Below are positions 42,057 to 51,922 of a DNA stretch of 64,000 nucleotides, in pieces. The notes below the pieces were generated by a model. The model was not told where the DNA came from and searched no databases. It was given only the letters and a program-made list of their open reading frames with translations. Source of the DNA: Nonomuraea polychroma (GTDB lineage Bacteria > Actinomycetota > Actinomycetes > Streptosporangiales > Streptosporangiaceae); NCBI RefSeq assembly GCF_004011505.1, contig NZ_SAUN01000001.1:248001-312000 (forward strand). Reading direction: 5' to 3'. A program made the position numbers and the translations under genes. How positions within the stretch are numbered: the stretch's first letter is position 1; each line of letters begins with the position of its first letter.

Positions 42057-43469
42057 ATGTCCAACACCCCCCATATCAGCAGGCGTGAGCTGCTCCGAGG
42101 CGCGGCCCTCGTGCCCGTGGCAGGGGCGCTGGCCGCGTGTGCCACCCCCGCGTCCCAGCCCACCGCCACGACCTCGTCGGCACCCGCCGCGACCAGCGCG
42201 GCCAACCCGTTCGGCGTGGCCGCCGACAAGCCGTTGGAGGTGTGGATCTTCGACGGCGGCTTCGGCCAGGACTACGCCAAGAACATCCACCAGCCGCTGT
42301 TCAAGACCAAATACCCGAACGTCGAGATCAAGCACAACGCGACCAAGGAGATCACCAAGGTCCTGCAGCCGCGCTTCGCCGGCGGCAACCCGCCCGAGGT
42401 GATCGACAACTCGGGCGCCAACTTCATCGACTTCGGCGCCCTCTCCCAGGACGGCCAGCTCCAGGACCTGACCCCGCTGCTCGACGCGCCCTCGTGGGAC
42501 GACCCGAACACCAAGGTCAGGGACACCATCGACCCGTCGGTCATCGAGATCGGCACCTACGCCGGCAAGTTCAGCGTGCTGGGCTACGTCAACTACATCC
42601 ACGGCATCTGGTACTCGCAGAAGGTGTTCAGGGACAACGGCTGGGAGATCCCGAAGACCTGGGACGAGTTCATCGCGCTCTGCGAGACGATCAAGAAGTC
42701 CGGCAAGATGGCGCCCTTCACCTACGCCGGCAAGTTCCCGCAATACCTGTACGAGCCGCTGCTCACCATGGCCGCCAAGATCGGCGGCAACGAGGTGCTG
42801 GTCAACATCGACAACCTCGAGGACGGCGCCTGGACCACCGAGGCCATGAAGTCCGCGGCCACCGCCTGGGCCGAGGTCGGCGCCAAGTACCTCATGGAGG
42901 GCACCACTGGCCTCGACCACGTCCAGACGCAGACCGCGCAGAACAAGTACAAGGTCGCCATGCTGCCCTCCGGCTCCTGGCTGGAGAACGAGCAGAAGAC
43001 CACCACACCGCCCGACTTCGAGTACGGCATGTTCCCGATTCCCGACGTCACCGGGTCCGACAAGATGCCCTATGGCACCCTGCACACCCAGCCGGGCGAG
43101 AACTTCATCGTCTCCGCGAAGAGCCCGCACCCGCAGGCGGGCATGGAGTACCTGCGGGGCATGCTGTCGAAGAAGGCGGCCGGCGACTTCAGCGAGCTGG
43201 TGCGCACCCTGACCGTGGTCAAGGGCGCCACTGAGGGCCGGGAGATCTCCCCGGGCGTCACCAGCGCCTCCAAGGCCGTCACCGACGCGGGCGCCAACAC
43301 CGTCTACTACCGCTGGTTCAACTGGTACGGCCCGCTCAAGGACGAGGCCATCGCCGCCACCGGCCAGCTCATGTCCGGCGGCCTGACGCCTGACAAGTAC
43401 CTGGAGCGCATCCAGAAGAAGGCCGACGAGATCAAGAACGACTCCTCGATCAAGAAGTACAAGCGCTAA
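42057..43469 (+). CDS. ngcE: N-acetylglucosamine/diacetylchitobiose-binding lipoprotein
   Basis: This 470-residue binding protein has a twin-arginine lipoprotein signal: SRRELLRGAALVPVAGALAAC. Family-specific segments such as LEVWIFDGGFGQDY, NPPEVIDNSGANFID and GYVNYIHGIWYSQKVF fit NgcE, the GlcNAc/(GlcNAc)2-binding subunit. CAGGAG is 6 bases before the ATG at 42057. The downstream permeases overlap its stop. The Tat-type signal suggests export of a folded protein. Confidence 0.92.
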   Translation: MSNTPHISRRELLRGAALVPVAGALAACATPASQPTATTSSAPAATSAANPFGVAADKPLEVWIFDGGFGQDYAKNIHQPLFKTKYPNVEIKHNATKEITKVLQPRFAGGNPPEVIDNSGANFIDFGALSQDGQLQDLTPLLDAPSWDDPNTKVRDTIDPSVIEIGTYAGKFSVLGYVNYIHGIWYSQKVFRDNGWEIPKTWDEFIALCETIKKSGKMAPFTYAGKFPQYLYEPLLTMAAKIGGNEVLVNIDNLEDGAWTTEAMKSAATAWAEVGAKYLMEGTTGLDHVQTQTAQNKYKVAMLPSGSWLENEQKTTTPPDFEYGMFPIPDVTGSDKMPYGTLHTQPGENFIVSAKSPHPQAGMEYLRGMLSKKAAGDFSELVRTLTVVKGATEGREISPGVTSASKAVTDAGANTVYYRWFNWYGPLKDEAIAATGQLMSGGLTPDKYLERIQKKADEIKNDSSIKKYKR

Positions 43470-44380
43470 TGATCTTCAACAGGTATCGCCGCGGGCTGTT
43501 CATCACCTCGTTCCTGGCAGCCCCGGTGATTCTCTACCTGGTCTACGTGATCTCGCCGTACATCCAGGCCTTCTACATCGCGATGACCGACTGGCGCGGC
43601 GTGACGGCCACGCCGCGCTTCATCGGCCTGGACAACTTCGAGCGACTGCTCGGCGACGGGACGTTCTGGAAGGCCGTCAGCCACAACGGCGCCCTGCTCC
43701 TCCTGTTGCCGCTGATCACGATCGTCATCGCCCTGTTCTTCGCCTTCCTGCTCAACGTGGGCGGCCCGCAGGGCCTGACGGGGATCCGCGGGTCGAAGTT
43801 CTACCGTGTGGTGTTCTTCTTCCCGCAGGTCCTGGCCGTCGCGGTGGTGGCGGTGCTGTTCCAGCAGGTGTTCCGGCCCGACGGCAGCGGCATGCTGAAC
43901 GGCCCGCTGATGGCGCTGGGCATCCGGCCGATCGGCTTCCTGTCCGACCCGGATGTGGCGTTCTGGTCGGTGCTGGGCGTCATGGTGTGGCAGGCGGTCG
44001 GCTTCTACGTCGTGCTCTTCTCCGCCGGGCTGGCCTCCATTCCCAGGGACATGTTCGAGGCCGCGCAGATCGACGGAGCCGGTCGGCTCAGCCTCTTCTT
44101 CCGCATCACGCTTCCCCTGCTCTGGGACACGGTCCAGGTGGCCTGGGTCTACCTGGGCATCCTGGCCCTGGACGTGTTCGCGATCGTCTGGGTGATGACC
44201 GACCAGCACGGCGGCCCCGATTTCTCGACCACCGTCATGGCGGCCGAGATCTACCGCAACGCGTTCCAGTACTTCCGATTCGGCTACGCCTCGGCACTGG
44301 GCGTCGTGATGTTCCTCTTCACCGTCGGCTTCGCGATCCTCTCGCTGCGCCTGTCCCGACGCGAACGAATCGAGTACTGA
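43469..44380 (+). CDS. ngcF: N-acetylglucosamine ABC transporter permease
   Basis: This 303-residue MalF-type channel subunit starts FNRYRRGLFITSFLAAPVILY and has the EAA loop MFEAAQIDGAGRLSLFFRITLPLL. Start and stop overlap by single bases with its neighbours (TAATG and TGATG), so ngcEFG are translated in series. It needs an ATPase encoded elsewhere. Confidence 0.91.
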   Translation: MIFNRYRRGLFITSFLAAPVILYLVYVISPYIQAFYIAMTDWRGVTATPRFIGLDNFERLLGDGTFWKAVSHNGALLLLLPLITIVIALFFAFLLNVGGPQGLTGIRGSKFYRVVFFFPQVLAVAVVAVLFQQVFRPDGSGMLNGPLMALGIRPIGFLSDPDVAFWSVLGVMVWQAVGFYVVLFSAGLASIPRDMFEAAQIDGAGRLSLFFRITLPLLWDTVQVAWVYLGILALDVFAIVWVMTDQHGGPDFSTTVMAAEIYRNAFQYFRFGYASALGVVMFLFTVGFAILSLRLSRRERIEY

Positions 44381-45297
44381 TGACAACGATGACCTCGTGG
44401 ACGGTGGCGAACTCGCGCAAGCTCGCCCGCCAGGAGCGCAGGCGCCGCCTCGGCCCGCTCGGGATGCTCACACACCTCGCGCTGCTGGTGTGGACGCTGC
44501 TGACCGTGGTGCCGATCCTGTGGACGTTCCTGGCCTCGGTCAAGAGCGAGGACGAGATCTTCGGTGACGCATGGTCGCTGCCCGCGGCGCTGCGCTGGGA
44601 CAACTTCGCCAGGGCGTGGGAGCAGGCGCACATCGGCCAGTACATGCTCAACAGCGTCATCGTGGTGTCGTTCAGCACGTTCGGCACGATGCTCATCGGC
44701 TCGATGGCCGCGTACGTGCTGGCCCGCTACCCCTTTCGCGGTAACCGCGCGTTCTACCTGCTGTTCGTCTCGGGCCTGGCGTTCCCGGTGTATCTGGCGC
44801 TGACCCCGCTGTTCTTCGTCGTGCAGAACATGGGCAACGTGCCGCTGGTCGGCCCGTTCATCGGACTGAACACGCACGCGGGGCTGGTCCTGGTCTACAT
44901 CGCGTACTCGATGCCGTTCACCGTCTTCTTCCTGTCGGCCTTCTTCCGGACGCTGCCGACCGCGGTGGGGGAGGCGGCGATGGTGGACGGCGCGTCGCAC
45001 ACGCGGGTGTTCTTCCAGATCATGCTGCCGATGGCCAAGCCCGGCATCATCAGCATCACGATCTTCAACGTCCTGGGCCAGTGGAACCAGTACCAGCTCC
45101 CGCTGGTGCTGCTCCAGGAGCGGGACAAGTGGGTGCTGACCCAGGGCATCGCCGACATCTCCACCGCTGCCGGATATGACCAGGACTGGTCTGCCCTGTT
45201 CGCCGCCCTGACCCTGGCCATTCTCCCTATGCTGGTCGTCTACACAGTCTTCCAGCGACAGATCCAGTCCGGACTGACATCAGGCGCACTGAAATGA
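44380..45297 (+). CDS. ngcG: N-acetylglucosamine ABC transporter permease
   Basis: This 305-residue MalG-type subunit has a basic N-terminal cytoplasmic extension (SRKLARQERRRRLG) before six helices and the EAA loop AVGEAAMVDGASHTRVFFQIMLPMA. Start ATG overlaps the ngcF stop by one base. It is the last gene of the second amino-sugar module; an 84-bp gap with a short hairpin follows. Confidence 0.91.
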   Translation: MTTMTSWTVANSRKLARQERRRRLGPLGMLTHLALLVWTLLTVVPILWTFLASVKSEDEIFGDAWSLPAALRWDNFARAWEQAHIGQYMLNSVIVVSFSTFGTMLIGSMAAYVLARYPFRGNRAFYLLFVSGLAFPVYLALTPLFFVVQNMGNVPLVGPFIGLNTHAGLVLVYIAYSMPFTVFFLSAFFRTLPTAVGEAAMVDGASHTRVFFQIMLPMAKPGIISITIFNVLGQWNQYQLPLVLLQERDKWVLTQGIADISTAAGYDQDWSALFAALTLAILPMLVVYTVFQRQIQSGLTSGALK

Positions 45298-45381
45298 CAC
45301 GGTGCGTAGTCAGATTGCTACCTTGAGGCAACCTCACATCTGCCGGAATAGGTCTCCGGACTCATTTCGGGAGGTGGGCCG

Positions 45382-45690
45382 TTGACCGTGCTCAGGCATC
45401 CGGACAGCTTCTCCTGGTTTCCGGCCGATCTGGCCGACGTGTGCGACTGGCAGCCGCATGACGCGACGAACGGGGTCCCCGCGGTGATCGAGGCGTCCTG
45501 CTGCGAGGAATTCATCCTGTGCTCCGAAGGCGCCGAATTCTTCGTCCGGCGCCGTACCGATCACGGGCTCCACCAGGAGACCGCGAGAGGGCGCTACGCC
45601 CAGGCCGCCAAAGTGTGGAGCGAGCTGGCCGCACGACATCGGCACGAGGAGCGGCCGGGCGCGAAAACGGCTCGCGACTCCTGGTGGTGA
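45382..45690 (+). CDS. small hypothetical protein
   Basis: The 102-residue product is not recognised. It contains a paired cysteine segment (ASCCEEFILC) and Trp-rich ends (FSWFPADLADVCDW, RDSWW), with no signal peptide or membrane segment. The TTG start is preceded by GGGAGG at 8 bases, a better site than for the next GTG (45388). It ends 18 bp before the GNAT gene and may be co-transcribed with it. Confidence 0.6.
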   Translation: MTVLRHPDSFSWFPADLADVCDWQPHDATNGVPAVIEASCCEEFILCSEGAEFFVRRRTDHGLHQETARGRYAQAAKVWSELAARHRHEERPGAKTARDSWW

Positions 45691-45708
45691 TCTGCTTTCC
45701 TGCCTCCC

Positions 45709-46260
45709 ATGAGATCGGCATGGGTGGGAGAGCGCGTGCGCCTGCGCGCCGTGGAGCCAGAGGACTGGGAGGCGTTCCACGCCTTTGAGGAAGACTCCGA
45801 CGCGGTCAGGAACGGCTGGCGCCTCCATCCGCCCAGCTCGACCGCCTACGCCAAGAAGTGGGCCGCGGCGGAGGCCGAGCGGGAAAAGGATCTCGACGAA
45901 TTCCGGCTGGTGATCGCCACCAGGGACGGCAACGCCCCGGTCGGGTCGGTCAACACGCACGGGATCGCCCGCGAGCACGGCACCTTCGCCTACGGGATCA
46001 GCGTCGGCACCCCGCACCAGCGCAAGGGCTACGCCGGCGACGCCATCGTGATCCTGCTGCGCTACATGTTCTTCGAGCGCCGCTTCCAGAAGGCCGAGGC
46101 GTGGGTCTACGCCTCCAACGACGCGTCGCTGGGCCTGCACCGGCGGCTGGGCTTCGTCGAGGAAGGCCGCCGGCGCAGGAGCCACTACCACGCCGGTCGC
46201 TATGACGACGAGGTGCTGTTCGGCATGACGATCGAGGAGTTCACCGAGCGTTACGCCTGA
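45709..46260 (+). CDS. GNAT family N-acetyltransferase
   Basis: This 183-residue RimJ/RimL-type acetyltransferase has [18 protein letters not shown] at the N-terminus, an acetyl-CoA-binding loop [12 protein letters not shown] and [19 protein letters not shown]. It probably acetylates an amine on a protein N-terminus or small molecule. It overlaps the convergent metE gene by 10 bp. The substrate is unknown. Confidence 0.87.
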   Translation: MRSAWVGERVRLRAVEPEDWEAFHAFEEDSDAVRNGWRLHPPSSTAYAKKWAAAEAEREKDLDEFRLVIATRDGNAPVGSVNTHGIAREHGTFAYGISVGTPHQRKGYAGDAIVILLRYMFFERRFQKAEAWVYASNDASLGLHRRLGFVEEGRRRRSHYHAGRYDDEVLFGMTIEEFTERYA

Positions 46261-48398
46261 AGCTCGGCACGCAGCCTGCGGGTGGCGGCGACCACGTTCG
46301 CCAGGGCCGCCTCCACCTGCTCGTACGTCCGCGTCTTCAGTCCGCAGTCCGGATTGACCCAGACCCGCTCGACCGGCAGCGCCCGCAACGTCCGGCGCAG
46401 CAGATCCTCGACCTCCTCGGCCCCCGGGACCCGCGGGGAGTGGATGTCGTACACGCCCGGCCCGAGCCCGCGCCCGAACGACTCCACCGCCCCCAGGATC
46501 CGAGCCCCCGACCGGGCGGACTCGATCGTGGTCACGTCCGCGTCCAGCCCGTCGATGGCGGCCAGGATCTGGTCGGCGTCGGAGTAGCACAGGTGGGTGT
46601 GGATCTGCGTACGATCGCCGGCCCCCGAGGTGGCCCGCCGGTACGCCGCCACGGCCCACTCCAGGTATTCGTCCTGCGCGGCCCGGCGCAGCGGCAGCAG
46701 CTCACGCAGCGCCGGCTCGTCCACCTGGACGATCGACACCCCGGCCGCCTCCAGGTCGCGGACCTCCTCCCGCACCGCGTCCGCCACCTGGAACACCACG
46801 TCGCGCAACGGCAGGTCGTCGCGGACGAACGACCAGGCCACGATCGTGACCGGCCCGGTGAGCATGCCCTTGACCGGCTTGTCCGTGAGCGCCTGCGCAT
46901 ACGTGGCCCACCGCACCGTGATCGGCTCGGGCCGGCTGACGTCCCCGTGCAGGATCGGCGGCCGGGTGCAGCGCGAGCCGTACGACTGGACCCAGCCGTT
47001 CCTGGTGACCGCGAAGCCGTCGAGGTGCTCGGCGAAGTACTGCACCATGTCGTTGCGCTCCGGCTCGCCGTGCACGAGGACGTCGAGGCCGAGCCGCTCC
47101 TGCACCCGGATGACGTGTTCGATCTCGGCCTCGACCCGCCGCTCGTACTCCTCCTGCGTCAGCGTGCCCGCCGTCACCGCCGCCCGGGCCGCGCGCAGCT
47201 CGCCGGTCTGCGGGAACGAGCCGATCGTGGTGATCGGCAGCGGCGGCAACCGCAGGTGCTCGGCCTGCGCCGCCGCGCGCACCGCGTACGGGCTGCGCCC
47301 CTCCGCGACCACCGGCCCGGCCAGCGGCGCCGAGGGCTCGGCCGGCGCGGGACCGTGGAACTCGGCGGCCGCGAGCGCGACGACCTCGGCCACCTTCTGC
47401 TCCGCGAACGCCAGCCGCGACCGCAGCGCCGCATCCAGCTCCGGCTCGGCCTCCACGTCGTAGGGCACGTGCAGGAGCGAGCACGAAGTGCTCACCGTCA
47501 CCTGCGAGGCCCGTACGGAGCCGAGCGCGGCCAGCGCCCGCTCGGGCGAGGTCCGCCACACGTCCCGCCCGGACACCACACCCGCGACCACGGTCTTCCC
47601 GGTCAGATCGACGACGGGGACCCCGCCCCGCACCAGGTCGATCCCGATGGCCTCCACAGGCGTGCCGGCCAGCACCGGCAGCGCCTCCCCGAGATCCCCG
47701 AAGTAGGACGCCACGAACAACCCCGGACGCCCGCGCACCGCCCCCAGCCGCTCATAGGCGGTCCGCACCGCGGCCAGCTCCTCCGGCGTGCGGTCCGCCA
47801 CCAGCGCAGGCTCGTCCAGCTGCACCCAGGCGACGCCCTCGGCGGCCAGCGCGCCGAGCAATTCCTCGTAGCAGCCCAGCACGTCGTCCAGCCGCTCCAG
47901 CGCACCGGCCAGCAGCAGGAACGTCACCGGCCCGATGAGCACCGGCCGCGTCTCGTAGCCGAGCGCCCGCGCCTCCCGCACCTCGCCCAGCGGCTTGCCC
48001 GCGTCCAGCTTGAACACGGTGCCGGGATCGATCTCCGGCACGATGTAGTGGTAGTTGGTGTCGAACCACTTCGTCATCCGCAGTGGCGCGAGCCCCTCGG
48101 TGCCCCTGGCCATCGCGAAGTAGGGGTCGTCGGCCGCGCGATACCGCTCGGGCACCGCGCCGAGCAGCACGGCCGTGTCGAGCACCTGGTCGTACAGCGA
48201 GAACGTGTTCGACGGCAGCCCCTCCAGCCCCAGCTCGGCCAGCCTGCGCCAGGTCCGCTCCCGGATCTCGGCGCCCACCCGGTCGAGCTCGGCCCGGCTC
48301 GAACGCCCGTCCCAGTGCGACTCCAGCGCCCGCTTCAGCTCCCTCCGCGGCCCGATCCTCGGGTATCCGAGCACGGTGGACTTGGGGAACGGTGACAT
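46251..48398 (-). CDS. metE: cobalamin-independent methionine synthase
   Basis: This 715-residue enzyme transfers the methyl group of 5-methyltetrahydropteroyl-triglutamate to homocysteine. The N-terminal [20 protein letters not shown] and both halves of the duplicated barrel are present. Zinc ligands are visible in HTHLCYSD and NPDCGLKTR, and the [18 protein letters not shown] segment ([13 protein letters not shown]) is intact. It is somewhat shorter than the roughly 750-770 residues common in the family. The ATG at 48398 has GGAG upstream. A LysR gene is divergent and probably regulates it, as MetR does elsewhere. Confidence 0.95.
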   Translation of the reverse strand: MSPFPKSTVLGYPRIGPRRELKRALESHWDGRSSRAELDRVGAEIRERTWRRLAELGLEGLPSNTFSLYDQVLDTAVLLGAVPERYRAADDPYFAMARGTEGLAPLRMTKWFDTNYHYIVPEIDPGTVFKLDAGKPLGEVREARALGYETRPVLIGPVTFLLLAGALERLDDVLGCYEELLGALAAEGVAWVQLDEPALVADRTPEELAAVRTAYERLGAVRGRPGLFVASYFGDLGEALPVLAGTPVEAIGIDLVRGGVPVVDLTGKTVVAGVVSGRDVWRTSPERALAALGSVRASQVTVSTSCSLLHVPYDVEAEPELDAALRSRLAFAEQKVAEVVALAAAEFHGPAPAEPSAPLAGPVVAEGRSPYAVRAAAQAEHLRLPPLPITTIGSFPQTGELRAARAAVTAGTLTQEEYERRVEAEIEHVIRVQERLGLDVLVHGEPERNDMVQYFAEHLDGFAVTRNGWVQSYGSRCTRPPILHGDVSRPEPITVRWATYAQALTDKPVKGMLTGPVTIVAWSFVRDDLPLRDVVFQVADAVREEVRDLEAAGVSIVQVDEPALRELLPLRRAAQDEYLEWAVAAYRRATSGAGDRTQIHTHLCYSDADQILAAIDGLDADVTTIESARSGARILGAVESFGRGLGPGVYDIHSPRVPGAEEVEDLLRRTLRALPVERVWVNPDCGLKTRTYEQVEAALANVVAATRRLRAELQA

Positions 48399-48476
48399 CT
48401 TCTCAACTCCCTGTGACGTGGACGACAGATCGTTGCGATGGTGCCGAGTACCCGCGGAGTCGTGCACCATGTATTG

Positions 48477-49325
48477 ATGCTGCTTATGCTCAGGGAGATC
48501 CACTGCTTCACGCGGGTGGCGGACCGGCTCAGCTTCTCTGCCGCCGCCGCCGACCTGGGCATGTCGCAGCCGGCCATGAGCCAGGCCATCACCCGCCTCG
48601 AACGCGCCACCGGCGTCAAGCTCTTCGACCGCACCGCCCGAGAGGTACGGCTCACCGCCGAGGGCAAGGCGCTGCTGCCGTATGCGGAGCAGATGCTCGA
48701 ATCGGCCAGGGCGTTCACCGCCGAGGCGGCCAGGCTCTCCCGCCCGAGCATTCACCTTGCTTATCCACCACTTGTGGGCACGCTGGCGGCGCGGATCGTC
48801 CGGCGCCTCGCCGGACGCAACCCGCCGATCGGTGTGGAGCTCACGGTGGCGGGCCGGGGAGCGGCGGCCCAGGCGCTCACGGACGGCCAGGTCTCGGCCG
48901 CCATCCTGGCCACCCCGGCGCCCGCCCAGTTCGTCACGGCGGCCAGATTCCACGTGACCGTCGACCACCTCGCCGTCCCCGCCGGTCACCGGCTGGCGTC
49001 CGCCCAGAAGGCGGCCGCGGCCGACCTGACCGGCCAGGTGCTCCTCACACCGGGCACCCGCCCGTGGACGGGCCTGCCGGGGCGCTCCCGCATGGTGGCC
49101 GACGACGACTTCGCCGCGGCACTCGACCTGGTGGCCGCCGGCGCGGGCCTGCTGCCGATCCCGCAGCTGCTGGTGCGGGCCATCAGGCGGGACGACGTAC
49201 GTTTCGTGCCGCTGGACGCGGGCGACCTGCGCATCACGTACGCGCTGGCCTGGTCGAAGGACCGGGTCACGCCGGAGCTGATGGCCCTGGTCCAGGCGGT
49301 GCAGGACGCGCTGTGGACTAGGTGA
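48477..49325 (+). CDS. LysR family transcriptional regulator (divergent from metE)
   Basis: This 282-residue regulator has [20 protein letters not shown] and [19 protein letters not shown] as the helix-turn-helix, followed by an effector domain lacking strong similarity to enteric MetR. The divergent placement 78 bp from metE suggests control of methionine synthesis. The start may be ATG 48477 or 48486; neither has a ribosome site, so leaderless translation is possible. Its 3' end overlaps the AlkD-like gene by 8 bp. Confidence 0.86.
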   Translation: MLLMLREIHCFTRVADRLSFSAAAADLGMSQPAMSQAITRLERATGVKLFDRTAREVRLTAEGKALLPYAEQMLESARAFTAEAARLSRPSIHLAYPPLVGTLAARIVRRLAGRNPPIGVELTVAGRGAAAQALTDGQVSAAILATPAPAQFVTAARFHVTVDHLAVPAGHRLASAQKAAAADLTGQVLLTPGTRPWTGLPGRSRMVADDDFAAALDLVAAGAGLLPIPQLLVRAIRRDDVRFVPLDAGDLRITYALAWSKDRVTPELMALVQAVQDALWTR

Positions 49326-49998
49326 CCGGCAGGTTCCGGAGCGCCTCGCGGCGGCTCAGGCCCGAGATGCCCTTGGCCTTCACATAGCGGATGACCGCGC
49401 CCGGATTGGTCTTGGCGTATTCGCGTAACGCCCACCCGATCGCCTTGCGGGCGAAGAAGTCGTTGTCCGACAGGCTCGGCTCGATGCACGCGTACAGCAG
49501 GGCCGTGTCCGTGCGCCCCTTGAATCGGTTTTGGCACAGGATCGCGGTACGTCGTTTCCACAGGTCCGCGTCGTGCGCCCACTCCAGCATGAGCGGCCGC
49601 ATCGAGTCCGGGTACGCGGCCAGGAGCGCGCCCATCCGGTGTGTGGCCAGCTCGTCGACCAGGTCCCACCAGGCGCCGGTGACGATCATCTCCTCGTACA
49701 TCGGCACCGTGTAGAGGGTCTGGAAGCTCCGGTAGAGGTGGTATCCGGACAGTTCGATCGCGGCGTAGCGCTCCTCGCGGTATTCGGCCTCGCGCCACAG
49801 CGACAACACGGCCCGCCGCCAATCCGGCGCACTCTCGAGGCGGTGCTCGGCGAACACCCGCTTGAGCGCGGTCCGCCGGGGCACCGCCTGGACGCCCAGG
49901 AACGGCATGGCGGACTTCATGTAGGCCCGCATCGTCTCCGCCTTGTCCGGCTCGGCCACCTCCTGCAGCGCCAGCCGGACCGCCTTGCCCAGGCTCAT
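49318..49998 (-). CDS. DNA alkylation repair protein (AlkD-like HEAT-repeat glycosylase)
   Basis: This 226-residue all-helical protein of the AlkC/AlkD family has [15 protein letters not shown], the segment [24 protein letters not shown] and [19 protein letters not shown]. AlkD enzymes remove cationic alkylpurines without base flipping. The ATG overlaps the stop of the upstream KstR2-like gene (ATGA), so the two are co-transcribed, an unexpected link between lipid control and DNA repair. Confidence 0.88.
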   Translation of the reverse strand: MSLGKAVRLALQEVAEPDKAETMRAYMKSAMPFLGVQAVPRRTALKRVFAEHRLESAPDWRRAVLSLWREAEYREERYAAIELSGYHLYRSFQTLYTVPMYEEMIVTGAWWDLVDELATHRMGALLAAYPDSMRPLMLEWAHDADLWKRRTAILCQNRFKGRTDTALLYACIEPSLSDNDFFARKAIGWALREYAKTNPGAVIRYVKAKGISGLSRREALRNLPVT

Positions 49999-50663
49999 CC
50001 CTTGCGCTGGGTGGTGCGCTCGCCCGTGGCGAGTCCGTCGAAGAGCACGGTGATGTAGTGCTCGGCCAGGCCGCCGGTGTTGAGCCTGCCGCCGGGGCGG
50101 AACCAGCGGACCGCCACCCAGATCGTGTCGCGGATCATGCGGTAGGTCAGCTTGGGGTCGACGTCAGCACGGAACTGCCCGGCCGCCTGGCCCGCCTTGA
50201 TCTGCGTCACCCAGATCTGCTCGACCTCGTCCTCGGCCTTGACGAGGTAGTTGAAGCGCTCGAACTGCCGCAGGTAGTTCCAGTCGTTCTGCATGACGGT
50301 GATCGCGGCCCGGTGCGGCTCCAGCGTGCCGAAGCCGATGCGGACCATCTCCGACAACACCGTGCGCGGGTCGGCGCTGGTCTCGACCGCGGCGCGGTAG
50401 CGGGCGATGAGGTCGTCGAGGAAGGTGGACAGCACCTCGTCGACGATCGTCTCCTTGGAGTCGAAGTGGTGGTAGAGACTTCCGGAGAGGATGCCCGCCT
50501 CGTCGGCGATCTCGCGTACTGTCGTGGCCTGGAAGCCCTTGCGCGCGAAGAGCTCCGCGGCGAGCTTGACGAGGTGGTCGCGGCGCTCGGACGCCGGACC
50601 GGTGGAGGTCGCGCGCTGGCGCTTCGCCGGTGCGGCGGTGCCGGAGTTCTTTCGCGTGGTCAC
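49995..50663 (-). CDS. kstR2: KstR2-like TetR repressor of steroid ring C/D catabolism
   Basis: This 222-residue TetR protein has a DNA-binding domain (KLAAELFARKGFQATTVREI, GILSGSLYHHFDSKETIVDEVL) and a C-terminal IRDTIWVAVRWFRPGG that closely follow mycobacterial KstR2. KstR2 is released from DNA by a CoA thioester of the ring C/D indanedione propionate (HIP-CoA). A basic, low-complexity N-terminal extension of about 28 residues precedes the domain. GTG start. Its own operator (50684-50697) and a perfect one for fadA6 (50736-50749) lie in the divergent promoter. Confidence 0.88.
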   Translation of the reverse strand: MTTRKNSGTAAPAKRQRATSTGPASERRDHLVKLAAELFARKGFQATTVREIADEAGILSGSLYHHFDSKETIVDEVLSTFLDDLIARYRAAVETSADPRTVLSEMVRIGFGTLEPHRAAITVMQNDWNYLRQFERFNYLVKAEDEVEQIWVTQIKAGQAAGQFRADVDPKLTYRMIRDTIWVAVRWFRPGGRLNTGGLAEHYITVLFDGLATGERTTQRKG

Positions 50664-50683
50664 GTCACCATTATGAGCCCACG

Positions 50684-50697
50684 GACAATCGCTTGTT
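50684..50697. promoter_or_regulatory. KstR2-like operator upstream of kstR2
   Basis: GACAATCGCTTGTT matches AnCAAGnnCTTGnT with two mismatches. It is 21 bases before the repressor's GTG, indicating autoregulation. Confidence 0.7.
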
Positions 50698-50735
50698 CAC
50701 CTAACCGGCCCAGCTCATCGGGCATTCCACGTTAG

Positions 50736-50749
50736 ACCAAGCGCTTGCT
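50736..50749. promoter_or_regulatory. perfect KstR2-like operator upstream of fadA6
   Basis: ACCAAGCGCTTGCT matches AnCAAGnnCTTGnT at every defined position. It lies 12 bases before the fadA6 ATG. Confidence 0.85.
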
Positions 50750-50760
50750 ACGATGAGGGA

Positions 50761-51918
50761 ATGAGCGAGGCGTACATTGTCGGCGCCGTCCGCACCCCCG
50801 TCGGGCGCAGGAACGGCGGCCTGGCCCGGATCCATCCGGCCGATCTCGGGGCGCACGTGCTCAGGGAGTTGATGGACGGCTCGGGCGCCGACCCCTCGGC
50901 CGTGGAGGACGTGATCTTCGGTTGCGTCGACACCATCGGGCCGCAGGCCGGCGACGTCGCCCGGACGTGCTGGCTGGCCGCCGGGCTGCCCGAGGAGGTG
51001 CCCGGCGTCACGGTCGACCGCCAGTGCGGCTCCTCCCAGCAGGCCCTGCACTTCGCCGCCCAGGCCGTGATGTCGGGCACCAGCGATCTCGTGGTGGCGG
51101 GCGGCGTGCAGAACATGAGCATGATCCCGATTTCGTCCGCGATGCTGGCAGGGCGCGCGCTCGGGCACGACGACCCCTTCCGGGGCTCCAAGGGCTGGGT
51201 CGAGCGGTACGGCACGCAGGAGGTCTCCCAGTTCACCGGCGCCGAGCGGATCGCCGCGGAATGGGACATCTCGCGGGAGGAGATGGAGCGGTACGCGTAC
51301 GAGTCGCACCGGCGTGCCCTGCACGCCATCGACGCCGGATATTTCGGGCGGGAGATCGTCCCCTGCGAAGGCGTCGCCGTGGACGAGGGCCCGCGCAGGG
51401 ACACCACGCTCGACAAGATGGCCGCGCTCAAACCCCTGGTCGAAGGCGGACGGTTGACCGCCGCGCTGGCCTCGCAGATCTCCGACGCCGCCGCCGCCCT
51501 GCTCATCGCCTCACCCCGGGCCGTACGCGAGCACGGCCTGACCCCGCGTGCCCGCGTGCATCACCTGTCGGCCCGCGGCGCGGATCCGATCACGATGCTC
51601 ACCGCCCCGATCCCGGCCACCGTCCACGCGCTGGGCATGACCGGCATGTCCATCGACGACTTCGACGCCATCGAGATCAACGAAGCCTTCGCCTCCGTCG
51701 TGCTGGCCTGGCTCAAGGAGACCGGCGCCGACCCGGCCAGGGTCAACCCGAACGGCGGCGCGATCGCGCTGGGCCACCCGCTCGGCGCGACCGGCGCCGT
51801 TCTGGCCGTCAGGCTGCTGCACGAGCTGGAGCGGACCGGCGGCAGGTACGGCCTGCAGACCATGTGCGAGGGCGGCGGGCAGGCGAACGTCACCGTCATC
51901 GAGCGGCTGTCACCATGA
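50761..51918 (+). CDS. fadA6: acetyl-CoA acetyltransferase (FadA6-like thiolase)
   Basis: This 385-residue thiolase has nucleophilic C89 in TVDRQCGSSQQAL, NEAFASVV, the His motif GGAIALGHPLGATGA and the second Cys in TMCEGGGQAN. Long stretches match FadA6 of the mycobacterial KstR2 regulon (EVPGVTVDRQCGSSQQ, GVQNMS, EEMERYA, LVEGGRLTAA). FadA6 cleaves a beta-ketoacyl-CoA formed after rings C and D are opened. A perfect operator lies upstream and kstR2 is divergent. A phosphatase gene follows after 4 bp. Confidence 0.92.
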   Translation: MSEAYIVGAVRTPVGRRNGGLARIHPADLGAHVLRELMDGSGADPSAVEDVIFGCVDTIGPQAGDVARTCWLAAGLPEEVPGVTVDRQCGSSQQALHFAAQAVMSGTSDLVVAGGVQNMSMIPISSAMLAGRALGHDDPFRGSKGWVERYGTQEVSQFTGAERIAAEWDISREEMERYAYESHRRALHAIDAGYFGREIVPCEGVAVDEGPRRDTTLDKMAALKPLVEGGRLTAALASQISDAAAALLIASPRAVREHGLTPRARVHHLSARGADPITMLTAPIPATVHALGMTGMSIDDFDAIEINEAFASVVLAWLKETGADPARVNPNGGAIALGHPLGATGAVLAVRLLHELERTGGRYGLQTMCEGGGQANVTVIERLSP

Positions 51919-51922
51919 GGGT

